This document shows positions 42,547-52,094 of a DNA stretch of 64,000 bases, piece after piece. Origin of the DNA: Acidimicrobiales bacterium (GTDB lineage: Bacteria > Actinomycetota > Acidimicrobiia > Acidimicrobiales > SHLQ01). The stretch is from contig JAHDEJ010000005.1 in assembly GCA_020628865.1 (NCBI GenBank), positions 140,415 through 204,414 of the forward strand, in the 5' to 3' direction. Made by a program: the position numbers and the translations under genes. Under the pieces are notes generated by a model. It saw only the letters and a program-made list of their open reading frames with translations, searched no databases and was not told the DNA's origin. Numbering within the stretch: the stretch's first letter is position 1; the number at the start of each line of letters is the position of its first letter.

Positions 42547-43344
42547 CTACATGACTCGCTGTAGTCGTCGACTCCCGCGGATGGTGAGGAGCGTGGCGAC
42601 AGCGGTGACCGTGACGATGGTGCCGAAGATGAGGGCGAGGTCGCCGGGGGAGTGCTGGCTGTACGCCTCGAACGTTGCGACAATGATCAGCAGCGACGAC
42701 ACGGCCACGCATCCCAGAACGCGGGGTTCCAGGTGGAAGGTGAACAGACCGACAACGAGCAGCACGATCGGCAGGAATCCGAACAGGTAGACGTCCACTA
42801 GGAGCGCGGCGGTATGAACTGCGGCGAGCAGCAGCATCGTGGGCGCGGAGAGGGGGCGGCGGCCCTCACTCTTCCACGCAGCCCAGGCGCAGAGCGCCGT
42901 GAGGCCGGCCAGTCGCATCCAACTCAATGATGTGGTGTTCGTCGCCACCACGAGGCTGACGAGCCACACGACCGGAAGGGCGGCGATCCATCGACTCGAA
43001 CGACTGAGTAGCACGAGAAGAACGACGCCGAGGATCGCGGTGCTGCTGCGGGTTCCTTCGAGCTCTATCGATACGAGACCGAATTGATCGGCGACGGCGG
43101 TGGTGGTCCATGCGAGTGTGCTGATCGTAAGGACGAGGATGGTGCACTGGATCCACATTTGGCGCAGGCTCCCGCCGGTCGCAGCGAGACTTCGGGTGCG
43201 GAGGCCGTGGGCCAGCAGCGAGCGGGATTCGCGGGCTGACCAGTTGCCGTCGTGGAGCTCGTTGGCGGTGTCGAGGATTTCGTCGCCATGCGCCGTCCAG
43301 TAGTCGGCCGGAAAGGCGCGGGTGACGATGCCGTAGTTGCTCAT
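42547..43344 (-). CDS. Membrane protein paired with PadR regulator
   Basis: A 265-residue protein: cytoplasmic N-terminus of about 65 residues (FPADYWTAHGDEILDTANEL) followed by about six helices. Such an N-terminal helical part before a membrane domain is common in proteins encoded with PadR regulators. Its ATG overlaps the PadR stop by 4 bp (43341-43344). It ends 17 bp from the convergent oxidoreductase. I do not recognise a function; it may sense envelope stress or act in transport. Confidence 0.8.
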   Translation of the reverse strand: MSNYGIVTRAFPADYWTAHGDEILDTANELHDGNWSARESRSLLAHGLRTRSLAATGGSLRQMWIQCTILVLTISTLAWTTTAVADQFGLVSIELEGTRSSTAILGVVLLVLLSRSSRWIAALPVVWLVSLVVATNTTSLSWMRLAGLTALCAWAAWKSEGRRPLSAPTMLLLAAVHTAALLVDVYLFGFLPIVLLVVGLFTFHLEPRVLGCVAVSSLLIIVATFEAYSQHSPGDLALIFGTIVTVTAVATLLTIRGSRRLQRVM

Positions 43345-43676
43345 GCGGTGGCCGCCTTCGGAAGGGGGCCGATGGTGGCCGCGGCCGCTTCGAGTGCCTG
43401 CCGCAGCCGCAACGCCTCTGCCTGGGTGGCGTGCTCGCCGGCCTCGGTGATGCGGTAGTACCGGCGCTTGCGGCCGTTCACCTTCTCTTCGCGGTCGACG
43501 ACAAGCTGCCCCTCGTCGACCAGCCGGTCGAGCGCCCCGTACAGGGTGCCAGCGGTGAGTTCGACCCGACCGTCGGACAGTTCCTTGGCCCGGCTGGCGA
43601 CGGCGTAGCCGTGGAGCGGCTCGGCATGAAGCGCAAGAAGGATGAAGTAGGTGGGTTCTCGCATGTCTTCCACCAT
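43341..43676 (-). CDS. PadR family transcriptional regulator
   Basis: A 111-residue PadR-type winged-helix repressor: ILLALHAEPLHGYAVASRAKELS, VELTAGTLYGALDRLVDEGQL and GRKRRYYRITEAG are the usual HTH, recognition helix and wing. It starts at ATG 43676, divergent from the 43785 gene, and leads the coupled membrane protein gene, which it probably represses. The ligand is unknown; PadR members often respond to phenolic acids or envelope-active drugs. Confidence 0.93.
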   Translation of the reverse strand: MVEDMREPTYFILLALHAEPLHGYAVASRAKELSDGRVELTAGTLYGALDRLVDEGQLVVDREEKVNGRKRRYYRITEAGEHATQAEALRLRQALEAAAATIGPLPKAATA

Positions 43677-43784
43677 AGTACGGTCGCCGATGTATAAGCA
43701 ACCGATGCATTTGTCGTTGCAATTCGCCTTCCTCCGACGGAAAAGCGTCCGGCCCTACGATGTGCTCGGCGAAGGAGGTGCTCC

Positions 43785-44447
43785 ATGCGACCGGTGCTGC
43801 AGCGCCAGGCGACAAAGCAGGACGACTGGCGATACCAGCGTCTCGACCAGACGGCGGCGGCCGCGTGCGCGTTCGCTCCTGCGATCATGTGGGTCGCCGA
43901 GATGGTGCACCTGCGCGAGTGGGGCTGGTTTCGCGGGAGCATCAGCTCTTACCACGACGTCGTTCCGCCCGGCGCCTTCTTCATCCCGTTGACAGTGGCC
44001 GTGATGATCTTCATCACGAACGGTGTGGTGGTCGAGAATCATCAGGTCCACGTGATGATGGGTCTCTATCTGCTCGGCGTCATCCTCTTCGACCACGACG
44101 GCGCAACGACCATCCCGCACTTCTTCTTCGCCGGCTACTTCTTCGTTACAGCCTCACTGCTCGACCTCACCAGAGACGACGAGATCAACTGGAGCTGGCG
44201 CCGATGGCTGGGCGAGTGGCTCACGCTTCCGTGGGTCCTGCTCTGGAAAAACATGAAGCACTTTCGAACCCAGTGGCCCCGTGTGGCCATCGTGCTGCTG
44301 CCGTTCATCGTGCTCGGCGGAATCGCGTGGCTCGTGCCTGACTTCCGTGAGCGCTGGCTGTTCATCGCCGAGTGGCTCGCACTGGTCGCTGTCGTCGCCC
44401 AGTATCTGGCGCACGCGGCCGATCATGAGCACCACGCGGCGCACTGA
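43785..44447 (+). CDS. Polytopic membrane protein, unknown function
   Basis: A 220-residue protein with about six membrane segments: FAPAIMWVAEMV, VPPGAFFIPLTVAVMIFI, VMMGLYLLGVILF, TIPHFFFAGYFFVTASLL, VAIVLLPFIVLGGIAWLV and ERWLFIAEWLALVAVVAQYL. It resembles the DUF998-like layout of small integral membrane proteins. The ATG at 43785 follows GAAGGAGG at a good distance. It is divergent from PadR, so the same regulator may control it. It ends in a His-rich tail (HAADHEHHAAH). Confidence 0.8.
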   Translation: MRPVLQRQATKQDDWRYQRLDQTAAAACAFAPAIMWVAEMVHLREWGWFRGSISSYHDVVPPGAFFIPLTVAVMIFITNGVVVENHQVHVMMGLYLLGVILFDHDGATTIPHFFFAGYFFVTASLLDLTRDDEINWSWRRWLGEWLTLPWVLLWKNMKHFRTQWPRVAIVLLPFIVLGGIAWLVPDFRERWLFIAEWLALVAVVAQYLAHAADHEHHAAH

Positions 44448-44471
44448 GGTTTCCGCCGAGGGCGCACAAGC

Positions 44472-44747
44472 TCACCGAATCGTGAAGCTGGACTCTCCGA
44501 CTGGCGTTTCTGCGACCCGGTCGACCTGACGAACCGACGCGAACTGCGGTCCGTCGGCGCACCAGGCAGCCAGCGCATCGAGCTGTTCGCGGGTGCCTTC
44601 AGCGATGACTTCGACTCGACCATCGGAGAGGTTGCGAACCGAACCGTCGACGCCGATGGCCTTGGCCTCGTGCGCGCACGACATGCGATAGCCGACCCCC
44701 TGCACCCGTCCCATCACGGTCAATCGCACCCGTTCGATCACGCCCAT
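44472..44747 (-). CDS. Acylphosphatase
   Basis: A 91-residue acylphosphatase, which hydrolyses carboxyl phosphates such as acetyl or 1,3-bisphosphoglyceryl phosphate. The signature VMGRVQGVGYRMSCAHEAKA is at residues 11-30 with the catalytic Arg21 and, further on, VRNLSDGRVEVIAEG with the catalytic Asn39. The length is typical. It is on the minus strand, divergent from the 44787 gene; its start at ATG 44747 is the usual family N-terminus. Confidence 0.93.
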   Translation of the reverse strand: MGVIERVRLTVMGRVQGVGYRMSCAHEAKAIGVDGSVRNLSDGRVEVIAEGTREQLDALAAWCADGPQFASVRQVDRVAETPVGESSFTIR

Positions 44748-44786
44748 CAATCTAGATCGCACCCGTGGTGGCCTACTGTCCGAGAC

Positions 44787-45176
44787 GTGAATCGCCTGGA
44801 CCTCGCCGCGCGCTATCTCATCGCCCAAGGGGTCATGGGGCTGGTGTGGTGGGCGTTCCTGCTGGCCGATACGCCGGTGCGTGGGTGGTTCGTTCCCGAT
44901 GAAACTGCCTGGCCGGCGGCGAGGTCGCTCGCAATCGCCGACATGGTGATGTTCTGCGGTGGCTCGATCGCCGCTGGAGTCTTGGCGTTGCGGAGGCATC
45001 GATGGGTAGGACCAGCCGGATGGATCGCCCTCGGCTCCGCGGCCTACGCAACGCTCGTTGCCGTCGGTTGGTTGCTTGATCCGGTGAACCACTGGTTGGG
45101 GTTGGCGGCGATGGCTCCCACGTTGGCGATGACGGGACTGGCCGTGGCTGCGGTGGCGAAGGAACCACGCACATGA
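44787..45176 (+). CDS. Four-helix membrane protein, unknown function
   Basis: A 129-residue protein with four predicted helices, GTG start at 44787. Helices cover about LIAQGVMGLVWWAFLL, IADMVMFCGGSIAAGVLAL, GPAGWIALGSAAYATLVAVGW and LGLAAMAPTLAMTGLAVAAVA. It overlaps the ICMT-like gene by 4 bp, so the two are coupled; a role in lipid or prenyl metabolism is possible but only by association. Confidence 0.75.
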   Translation: MNRLDLAARYLIAQGVMGLVWWAFLLADTPVRGWFVPDETAWPAARSLAIADMVMFCGGSIAAGVLALRRHRWVGPAGWIALGSAAYATLVAVGWLLDPVNHWLGLAAMAPTLAMTGLAVAAVAKEPRT

Positions 45177-45721
45177 GGTTGTTTCGGGTCGCGGAGGTGG
45201 CGTCCTTCCGACGGAACTATGCGAAGACGCTCCTCCAGACGGCGGTCATGTGGACCATCTTTCTTGTGGTGGGCCCGATCCTGGTCGCGGAGTTGGAAGG
45301 AAGGATCGGACTGCCCACGTTCACGGGCCGTGTCGGCTTGGGGGTCGTCCTCTTCATCCTCGGCGGGAGCCTCGGTTTGCGGTCGGGCTACGTGATGACT
45401 CGGGCGGGTGAGGGGACACCGCTCCCGATGGACACGGCACGCAACCTAGTCATCGCCGGCCCCTATCGGCGTGTGCGAAACCCGATGGCTGTGGCTGGGA
45501 CCGTGCAGTCGATGGCGGTTGGTGTTGCCTTGGGGTCGCCAGCTGTGTTCGCAGCCACTGTGTTCAGTGCGCTGCTCTGGAACTACGGGGTGCGGCCGAC
45601 CGAAGAAGCCGACCTGCTCGAACGATTCGGAGAACCGTTCGAGAGGTACACCCGGAACGTTCCGTGCTGGATACCGAGACTTGACCCATGGACCATCGCA
45701 TCACCGGAGGGCGATCGATGA
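45173..45721 (+). CDS. Isoprenylcysteine carboxyl methyltransferase-like membrane methyltransferase
   Basis: A 182-residue membrane protein with about five helices and the PEMT/ICMT SAM-binding signature: GPYRRVRNPMAVAGTVQS near residues 97-114 and EADLLERFGEPFERYTRNVP near 144-164. Bacterial members methylate lipids or small molecules. It is flanked by a coupled membrane protein and, with a 4-bp overlap (45718-45721), by a soluble SAM methyltransferase; all three probably form one operon. Confidence 0.88.
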   Translation: MRLFRVAEVASFRRNYAKTLLQTAVMWTIFLVVGPILVAELEGRIGLPTFTGRVGLGVVLFILGGSLGLRSGYVMTRAGEGTPLPMDTARNLVIAGPYRRVRNPMAVAGTVQSMAVGVALGSPAVFAATVFSALLWNYGVRPTEEADLLERFGEPFERYTRNVPCWIPRLDPWTIASPEGDR

Positions 45722-46380
45722 CCGCACTCGGCGACCGGGGAGGCGAGCCAGTCGATCCGGCGACGGCGCAGTACTACGAGCAGTTCGGCGCCGACTCCGT
45801 GGATCGGTGGGAGTCCATCTCGCCCGACGCCGGCCTCACTCCGTTCTTCCCGACGGCGTTCCGTCCGGGATCGACGGTGCTCGATGTCGGCTGCGGGTCG
45901 GGCCGTGACCTGGCCCGGCTGCGCGCTGCCGGCCATGTGGTCCATGGCGTCGAGCCGAGCTCATCGCTCCGCCAGCGATGCGTGGAGGTGCATCCCGAGC
46001 TTGCGGGTCGGGTGATGGCCGGCGGCCTTCCGGACCGGCTCGAGCTTCCGGAGGATTGGCCGCGTTCGTTCGACGGAATCGTGTGCTCGGCGATCCTCAT
46101 GCACATTCCGACGTCGGAGTTGCCCGCCACTGCTCGAGCACTCCGAGCGCTGATGCATCCGGGGGCTCGGCTGTTGGTTTCCCTTCCCGCTCGTCGCGCG
46201 AAGATCGTGGACCAGCGCGATCCGCTCGGACGGCTCTTCAGCGGTGTCACGGTGGAGCAGTTGGAATCGGTGGTGGCGACGGTCGGGCTGGAGCTTCACA
46301 CCGCCTGGCTCGGTCGACCCGATGCGCAGGGCCGGACCGGGAACTCGTGGGATGTGGCGATGTTCGAGGTGACCGGCTGA
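45718..46380 (+). CDS. Class I SAM-dependent methyltransferase
   Basis: A 220-residue soluble methyltransferase. The SAM motif VLDVGCGSGRDLARLRAAGH and post-motif acidic residue VHGVEPSSSLRQR are clear, with AILMHIPTSELPATARALR typical of UbiE/COQ5-like methyltransferases. The start ATG at 45718 is fixed by the 4-bp overlap with the ICMT-like gene. It acts in the cytosol; the substrate is unknown. Confidence 0.9.
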   Translation: MTALGDRGGEPVDPATAQYYEQFGADSVDRWESISPDAGLTPFFPTAFRPGSTVLDVGCGSGRDLARLRAAGHVVHGVEPSSSLRQRCVEVHPELAGRVMAGGLPDRLELPEDWPRSFDGIVCSAILMHIPTSELPATARALRALMHPGARLLVSLPARRAKIVDQRDPLGRLFSGVTVEQLESVVATVGLELHTAWLGRPDAQGRTGNSWDVAMFEVTG

Positions 46381-46447
46381 GGGTTTCCCGACGCTCTCGT
46401 CACGCAATTCGCTCAACTTGTTCGGCCATCGCTCCGATCACTCGGCC

Positions 46448-46867
46448 ATGTCCCCGCCACAACCCGCCACGTTCGTGCCGTCCGCGGCATCGACCGGCCA
46501 TGCTCCAAAGCGTCCGGCGTCTGTTGTGTCCACCCGATTGCAGCCGCCCGTCGGTCAGAGCCGGCTGGCGTCGAAGGTGGGCGCGAATCGCATCGCCATC
46601 GAGGCCGGGCCGAGTCGAGCCGTCTGTCTGACTGCGGGCGCGGTCGGCCTCACCATGGTCTTCCTCGGCTTCGTGGCCGGGTTGATTCGTGACGGTTCGT
46701 TGGTCACGGCGATCGGTCAGGGCGTGTTCACCCCTGTGCTTCCCACGGCGCTTGCCGCGTTGATCGGCTGGGGAAACGAACACCGCGCTCGCATTGCGTT
46801 CAGTCTGATCGGCGCCGCAGTGATTCCCGTGGTGCTGCTGCAGATTCTCGGCTCGCTCGCCGTCTGA
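46448..46867 (+). CDS. Two-helix membrane protein, unknown function
   Basis: A 139-residue protein: a Pro/Ala/Ser-rich, basic N-terminal half (to about residue 55), then helices AVGLTMVFLGFVAGLI, FTPVLPTALAALIGW and IAFSLIGAAVIPVVLLQIL. I chose ATG 46448 because the longer frame starts with an unlikely TTG. No family is recognised. It lies between the methyltransferase and the alpha/beta hydrolase, same strand. Confidence 0.65.
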   Translation: MSPPQPATFVPSAASTGHAPKRPASVVSTRLQPPVGQSRLASKVGANRIAIEAGPSRAVCLTAGAVGLTMVFLGFVAGLIRDGSLVTAIGQGVFTPVLPTALAALIGWGNEHRARIAFSLIGAAVIPVVLLQILGSLAV

Positions 46868-46930
46868 CCCTCGGGTAGCCGCAAGCCAGACATCCAAGCT
46901 CAGACGGCCATCGGCTGCGACAATCGCCCG

Positions 46931-47587
46931 ATGCTGCATCTCCCTGAACTGCTGCCGGTCGTGCTCGTGCATGGCGGCCTGCACGACGATCCGCCGATGA
47001 CGGGTGCCCGGTTCTGGGAGACGAGTGGTGTGGTTCGCGGCCTTCGCGGCAGGAACGTCGAGGTGGTCGTTCACGAGCGACCGCCGCAGCCGAGCTCGTG
47101 GCACGAAGAGGCGGACGCGCTGGTGGCGACGATCGAAGCGTCGGGTCACGACCGGGTGGCGCTGGTGGCAGGTTCGAACGGTTGCAGCGTTGCGTTGCGC
47201 GTGTTGCTGGACCGACCGGAACTCGTGGCGCGAACCATGTTGTGCTGGCCGGCAACCGCCGGCGACCAGGTCATCGACGAACTTGCACGCATCATCATCA
47301 CGGACGTGCACGGCGCCACGGCGGCCGACGAACTGCTTGCGGGCCGTCCAATCCGCGGCGTCGACGCGAAGGAGCTGGCGACCCTGAACGGCGAGCTCGT
47401 CATCTATCCGTCGATGCCGGAGAACAAGGCCCATCAGCGGTCGACGGTGATGGAGCTGCTCGCCGCCGTGCCCGGGTCGATGATGGTCGGCGGCAGCCCG
47501 GAGCCGATCGACGACGACTTCTTCGATCACTGCGAGTCGTTCGTGCCGACGGTCGAGGCGTTCTCGAAGGTCGTGCACGACGACTGA
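46931..47587 (+). CDS. Alpha/beta hydrolase family protein
   Basis: A 218-residue alpha/beta hydrolase-like protein. The oxyanion segment VLVHGG is at residues 11-16 and the nucleophile elbow reads ALVAGSNGCSVALR, so Ser82 sits in an A-G-S-N-G context (first Gly of GxSxG replaced by Ala). The protein is short and the acid and histidine of the triad are not obvious: the last residues are SFVPTVEAFSKVVHDD. It might be a hydrolase or a degenerate member. It precedes the BNR-repeat gene by 38 bp on the same strand. Confidence 0.8.
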   Translation: MLHLPELLPVVLVHGGLHDDPPMTGARFWETSGVVRGLRGRNVEVVVHERPPQPSSWHEEADALVATIEASGHDRVALVAGSNGCSVALRVLLDRPELVARTMLCWPATAGDQVIDELARIIITDVHGATAADELLAGRPIRGVDAKELATLNGELVIYPSMPENKAHQRSTVMELLAAVPGSMMVGGSPEPIDDDFFDHCESFVPTVEAFSKVVHDD

Positions 47588-47625
47588 CCCCGTCGCATCG
47601 CTGCTGCGTTGACTACGGTCAGGTG

Positions 47626-50600
47626 ATGGCGAGCACTTCTGCAGATTCTCCGACCGATCCGTTCCAGCGAGCGCTCTCGGGCCTGGGCTTTCGAGCGATC
47701 GGTCCGGCGAGCCGAGGCGGTCGGATCGCCGACCTCGTCGTCCATCCGGAGCGCCCGTCGACCTGGTACGTGGCGGTGGGTTCCGGCGGTGTGTGGAAGA
47801 CCACGAACGCGGGCACGACGTGGACGCCGATCTTCGATCATCAGCGGTCGTACTCGATCGGGTGCATCGCGCTCGACCCGAACCACCCGGAAACGGTTTG
47901 GGTGGGAACGGGCGAGGCGGTGAGCGGCCGTCACGTCGCCTGGGGCGACGGGGTCTACCGCAGCCTCGATGGCGGGGCTTCGTGGGAGCACATGGGCTTG
48001 GCGGGCACCGAGCACATCGCCGACATTCTCATCGATCCGCTCGATGGCGACATCGTGCATGTGGCGGCCGAGGGGCCGCTGTGGTCGTCGGGCGGGGAGC
48101 GCGGTCTGTTCACGACCCGGGACGGTGGTGCCACGTGGGAAGCCTCGTTGGCGGTCGACGACGACACCGGCGTCACGTCCGCCGTGCTCGCACCGGACGA
48201 TCCGGACACGATCTATGCGGCGACCTATCAGCGGCGTCGGAACGTGCGGGCGTTCATGGGTGGAGGTCCTGGTTCGGGCATTCACGTGTCGAACGATGGT
48301 GGCGAGACCTGGACGAAGGTGACGGAGGGAATTCCCGGCGGCGACCTGGGCAAGATCGGTCTGGCGGTCTCTCCGGCCAACCCGGACGTCGTCTACGCCA
48401 CCATCGAAGCGCCGACAGACCCGAATGCGAAGAAGCCAGGTCGAGGCTTCTACCGATCGATGAACCGCGGTCGGAGCTGGGAGCATCGCAACGACTACAT
48501 CTCCGGCGGCACCGGGCCGCACTACTACCAGGAGATCTTTGCGTCACCGCACGACGTGAACAAGGTGTACCAGGTGGACGTGTTCCTTCACGTCACGATC
48601 GACGGTGGCAAGACGTTCAAGCCGACAGAGACGGGCAAGACGAAACACAGCGACAATCACGTCGTGTGGATCGACCCGGCCGACCCGGATCATCTGCTCG
48701 TCGGTTGCGACGCCGGCATCTACGAGACGTTCGACGACTGTGTGTCGTTCCGGCATGTGCCGAACATGCCGATCTCGCAGTTCTACCGAGTGACGGTGGA
48801 CAACAGCGAGCCGTTCACGAACATCATGGGAGGAGCGCAGGATCTGGGCACGTTGGTGGGGCCGACCCGCACGACCCATGTGGACGGCGTTCGGAACCAC
48901 GACTGGTGGGTGCCGCTCGGTGCGGATGGGTATCAGGTCGCCTTCGACCCGCACGAGCCGCACATCAGTTACATGGAGTGGCAGGTGGGCAACATCATGC
49001 GCCACGACCGTCGCACCAACGAGCTGACGGACATCCAGCCGATCGGTGCGCCGGGAGACGATCCGGAACGGTTCAACTGGGACACGCCGATCGTGCTCAG
49101 CCCGCACGTGCCCGGCCGGTTGTACGTGGCATCGCAGCGGGTGTGGCGCAGCGACGATCGTGGTGATTCGTGGACACCGATCAGCGGCGACCTGACCGGT
49201 GGTGCGAACCGGTACGAGCTTCCCGTCGGCGACCGGGTGTGGAGTGTGGACGGGTTGTACGACCACGTGGCGATGTCGTGGTGGGCGACGATCACGTCGC
49301 TGTCCGAATCGGTGGTGGCCGCCGACGTGCTGTACATCGGAACCGACGACGGCATCGTGCAAATCTCCGAAGATGGGGGAGGTTCGTGGCGGCAGTCCGG
49401 CGACCTTCCTGGGCTTCCCACGGAAGCGTTCGTGAACGACATCGAGGCGTGCCGACACAATCCTGACGCGGTCTTCGTGGCGGCGGACGATCACAAGAAC
49501 GGCGACTACACCCCCTATCTCTTCGAGAGCGAGGACCGGGGCGCCTCTTGGCGCTCGATTCGCGGCGACCTTCCGGACGGCATCATCATCTGGCAGGTCG
49601 AGCAGGATCACGAGAACCCGAACCTGTTGTTCCTCGCAGCCGAGAACGGCCTGTGGGTCACGCTCGACCGCGGCGAGCACTGGCATCCGCTTGGCAAGGG
49701 TTCGGACGGTGCCGGCGGTGCGGGCGCCACCGTGCCGACCATCTCGATGCGCGACCTCGTGCTGCAACGCCGCGACGACGACCTGGTGGCAGCGTCGTTC
49801 GGCCGCGGCTTCTACGTGTTGGACGACTATTCGCCGCTCCGCTCGCTCACCGCCGAGGCGCTGGCCGAGCCGGCGACGCTGTTCCCGATCCGTCGGGCCT
49901 GGCGCTATGTGCCCCACCTCGAGTCGCAGGCCGAGGGTCAGCCGACACTCGGGTCGACCGCCTGGAAGGCTGCCAACCCAGACTTCGGTGCCGTCATCAC
50001 CTATCACCTGGCCGACGACCTGCACTCAGCTGCGGGCGCTCGTCGGGCTCAGGAGAAGCTGCTCGATGGCGACGTGCCGTTCCCTGGGCACGATCAGCTG
50101 TGGGAGGAGCATGTGGAGGCCGACCCGGTCGTGCAGCTCGTGGTTCGCTCGCACGACGGTGCTGTTGTGCGGATGGTGACGGCGCCGGCGACAGCCGGGC
50201 TGCATCGTGTGGCCTGGGATCTTCGCGGCCCGGCGCCCAACCCGATCTCGCTCACGAAGCCCGAGTTCGTCGAACCGTGGGTGACCGACCCGCAGGGCCC
50301 GCTCGTCGCAGCCGGCACCTACACGGTCGAGCTCACGGTCACCCGAGGCGGCGCAGCCGAGGTGCTGGCGGGTCCCGAACCGGTGGAGGTCGTCGATGTG
50401 CCCGGTGCGGGAACGCACGACGCCACTTTCATCGACGAGACGACAACGCTTGCTCGGACGGTTGCCGGTGCCGCGAAGGAGATTGGTACCGCCCGGGATC
50501 GGATCACCCATATGCGGGCCGCCCTCGCCGGAGCAACGGGAGCGGACGCCGGGCTCCATGGGCGTCTCGATGCTGCGAACCGACGCCTCGAAGCCGTCTC

Positions 50601-50856
50601 GGTGGCGGTGTTGGGCGACCCCATTCTCCAGAAACTGGAGGAGCCTTTCGCCCCGTCCATCAAGGGACTGGTCGACCGGGTCGCCTACTTCCACTGGATC
50701 ACCCGGGCGGAACCGACGGCGACACAACGTGCCGCAATCGAGCGAGCCCGCAGCGAGTTCGGCCCAGCGCGAAGCGAACTCGACGACGTGCTCGCCGACC
50801 TGGCAGCGGTGACTGCAGCGATCGACGAGGCCGGTGGCGGTTGGACGCTGCGCTGA
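47626..50856 (+). CDS. BNR/sortilin (Vps10)-like beta-propeller protein
   Basis: A 1076-residue protein. Residues ~20-760 form a large propeller with many Asp-box (S-x-D-x-G-x-T/S-W) repeats: KTTNAGTTWTPI, RSLDGGASWEHM, TTRDGGATWEAS, VSNDGGETWTKV, QISEDGGGSWRQSG and ESEDRGASWRSIRGD. The C-terminal ~300 residues add a beta domain (GLHRVAWDLRGPAP, GTYTVELTVTRGG) and a helical end, as in Vps10/sortilin-like bacterial proteins often annotated as glycosyl hydrolases. There is no signal peptide at ATG 47626 although Asp-box proteins are usually exported. No catalytic residues can be named. Confidence 0.85.
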   Translation: MASTSADSPTDPFQRALSGLGFRAIGPASRGGRIADLVVHPERPSTWYVAVGSGGVWKTTNAGTTWTPIFDHQRSYSIGCIALDPNHPETVWVGTGEAVSGRHVAWGDGVYRSLDGGASWEHMGLAGTEHIADILIDPLDGDIVHVAAEGPLWSSGGERGLFTTRDGGATWEASLAVDDDTGVTSAVLAPDDPDTIYAATYQRRRNVRAFMGGGPGSGIHVSNDGGETWTKVTEGIPGGDLGKIGLAVSPANPDVVYATIEAPTDPNAKKPGRGFYRSMNRGRSWEHRNDYISGGTGPHYYQEIFASPHDVNKVYQVDVFLHVTIDGGKTFKPTETGKTKHSDNHVVWIDPADPDHLLVGCDAGIYETFDDCVSFRHVPNMPISQFYRVTVDNSEPFTNIMGGAQDLGTLVGPTRTTHVDGVRNHDWWVPLGADGYQVAFDPHEPHISYMEWQVGNIMRHDRRTNELTDIQPIGAPGDDPERFNWDTPIVLSPHVPGRLYVASQRVWRSDDRGDSWTPISGDLTGGANRYELPVGDRVWSVDGLYDHVAMSWWATITSLSESVVAADVLYIGTDDGIVQISEDGGGSWRQSGDLPGLPTEAFVNDIEACRHNPDAVFVAADDHKNGDYTPYLFESEDRGASWRSIRGDLPDGIIIWQVEQDHENPNLLFLAAENGLWVTLDRGEHWHPLGKGSDGAGGAGATVPTISMRDLVLQRRDDDLVAASFGRGFYVLDDYSPLRSLTAEALAEPATLFPIRRAWRYVPHLESQAEGQPTLGSTAWKAANPDFGAVITYHLADDLHSAAGARRAQEKLLDGDVPFPGHDQLWEEHVEADPVVQLVVRSHDGAVVRMVTAPATAGLHRVAWDLRGPAPNPISLTKPEFVEPWVTDPQGPLVAAGTYTVELTVTRGGAAEVLAGPEPVEVVDVPGAGTHDATFIDETTTLARTVAGAAKEIGTARDRITHMRAALAGATGADAGLHGRLDAANRRLEAVSVAVLGDPILQKLEEPFAPSIKGLVDRVAYFHWITRAEPTATQRAAIERARSEFGPARSELDDVLADLAAVTAAIDEAGGGWTLR

Positions 50857-50897
50857 CGCACGTGACGGGTTGGATCAGCTGGGGGTAGGGTGCGCGC

Positions 50898-52085
50898 ATG
50901 CGCGGGCTCAACATTCCAGAAATCGATGAAGACTTCACGGCCGATCCGGTCGAGCTCTTCTTCGACCTTGCATTCGTCTTTGCGTTCTCCCAGCTGGTGG
51001 CGCACCTCGTCCACCACCCGACGTGGACGGGCGCCTGGGAAGCGGCACTGCTCTTCGCCATCTTGTGGCTGCCCTGGTCGTGGTTCACGTGGTCGGCCAA
51101 TGCCGTGCCCGGAAATCAGCGAGCGGTGCGGGCGGTCTTCCTCGTCGCCACCGCCGTGACGGTGCCCATGGCGGCGTCGGTGCAAACCGCCTTCGGTTCT
51201 GGAGGCGCCACATTCGCCGTCTCCGGCGCGGTCATCATGCTCATGTCCATTGCGCTTCAGCTCCTCGCCCTGGACCGAGACTCCGACACCTATCGCGACG
51301 CAATGCGGTTGGCCGCGCCCACCGCGGCGTCGCTCTCGTTGCTCGTCATCGGCGGGTTCGTGGACGGCGACGCCCGCGTCGCCATGTGGCTCGCAATGGT
51401 CCTGATCACGCTTGCGGGAACGGCCGCGGCCGGAGGCGGCGAGTGGATCGTGCGCGCCGGCCACTTCGCCGAGCGCCACGGACTGATCCTGATCATTGCG
51501 CTGGGCGAAGTGATCGTGGCCATCGGCCTCTCCGTGGTCGAGGGATTCGGCGAGGGCGATGGCCTGACCGGCCCGATTCGCATCGGCCTGTTCGCTGCCG
51601 GCGCCTTTGCCGGTCTGCTGTGGTGGTCCTACTTCGATCGTGTCCTGCCGGCCCTCGAGCACAAGGCCGAACAGCTGACGGAGTTCCGCGGCCGCTACGC
51701 CCGCGACGTCTACACATGGGCGCACGCACCGATCATCGGCGGCGTGATCACGGCAGCCGCTGCAGTGGAAGAGATCCTCCTGCATCCGAGCGACCACCTC
51801 CATGTCGAGTTTCGCTGGATGTTCGCCATCGGCCTGTCGCTCTACTTCGGCGGCATTGCGATCGCTGTTTGGCGTGCGTGGCGAGTCGTCGCCCGCGAGC
51901 GCCTCGTCGCCTTGGCAGTGATGATCGGCCTCTGTGCGATCTCGGGTTCGTGGGAGGCCGTATGGCTGCTGGTCGCCATCGACGTGGTGCTCCTGGTTGC
52001 GCTCATCTTCGAGCACCTCCGCATCGAGACCCACAACTCGGATGCCGATACCGAAGCAGCGGCGGCAGAAACCACCGCGAGCTGA
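50898..52085 (+). CDS. Low temperature requirement protein A (LtrA) family
   Basis: A 395-residue membrane protein of the LtrA family. The conserved N-terminus PVELFFDLAFVFAFSQLVAHL is at residues 17-37; about ten helices follow, with LLFAILWLPWSWFTWSANAV and FAERHGLILIIALGEVIVAIG, another family hallmark. Named from Listeria, where it is needed for growth in the cold; the biochemical role is not settled. It is convergent with the small lipoprotein gene. Confidence 0.93.
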   Translation: MRGLNIPEIDEDFTADPVELFFDLAFVFAFSQLVAHLVHHPTWTGAWEAALLFAILWLPWSWFTWSANAVPGNQRAVRAVFLVATAVTVPMAASVQTAFGSGGATFAVSGAVIMLMSIALQLLALDRDSDTYRDAMRLAAPTAASLSLLVIGGFVDGDARVAMWLAMVLITLAGTAAAGGGEWIVRAGHFAERHGLILIIALGEVIVAIGLSVVEGFGEGDGLTGPIRIGLFAAGAFAGLLWWSYFDRVLPALEHKAEQLTEFRGRYARDVYTWAHAPIIGGVITAAAAVEEILLHPSDHLHVEFRWMFAIGLSLYFGGIAIAVWRAWRVVARERLVALAVMIGLCAISGSWEAVWLLVAIDVVLLVALIFEHLRIETHNSDADTEAAAAETTAS

Positions 52086-52094
52086 CGGTTCGGG

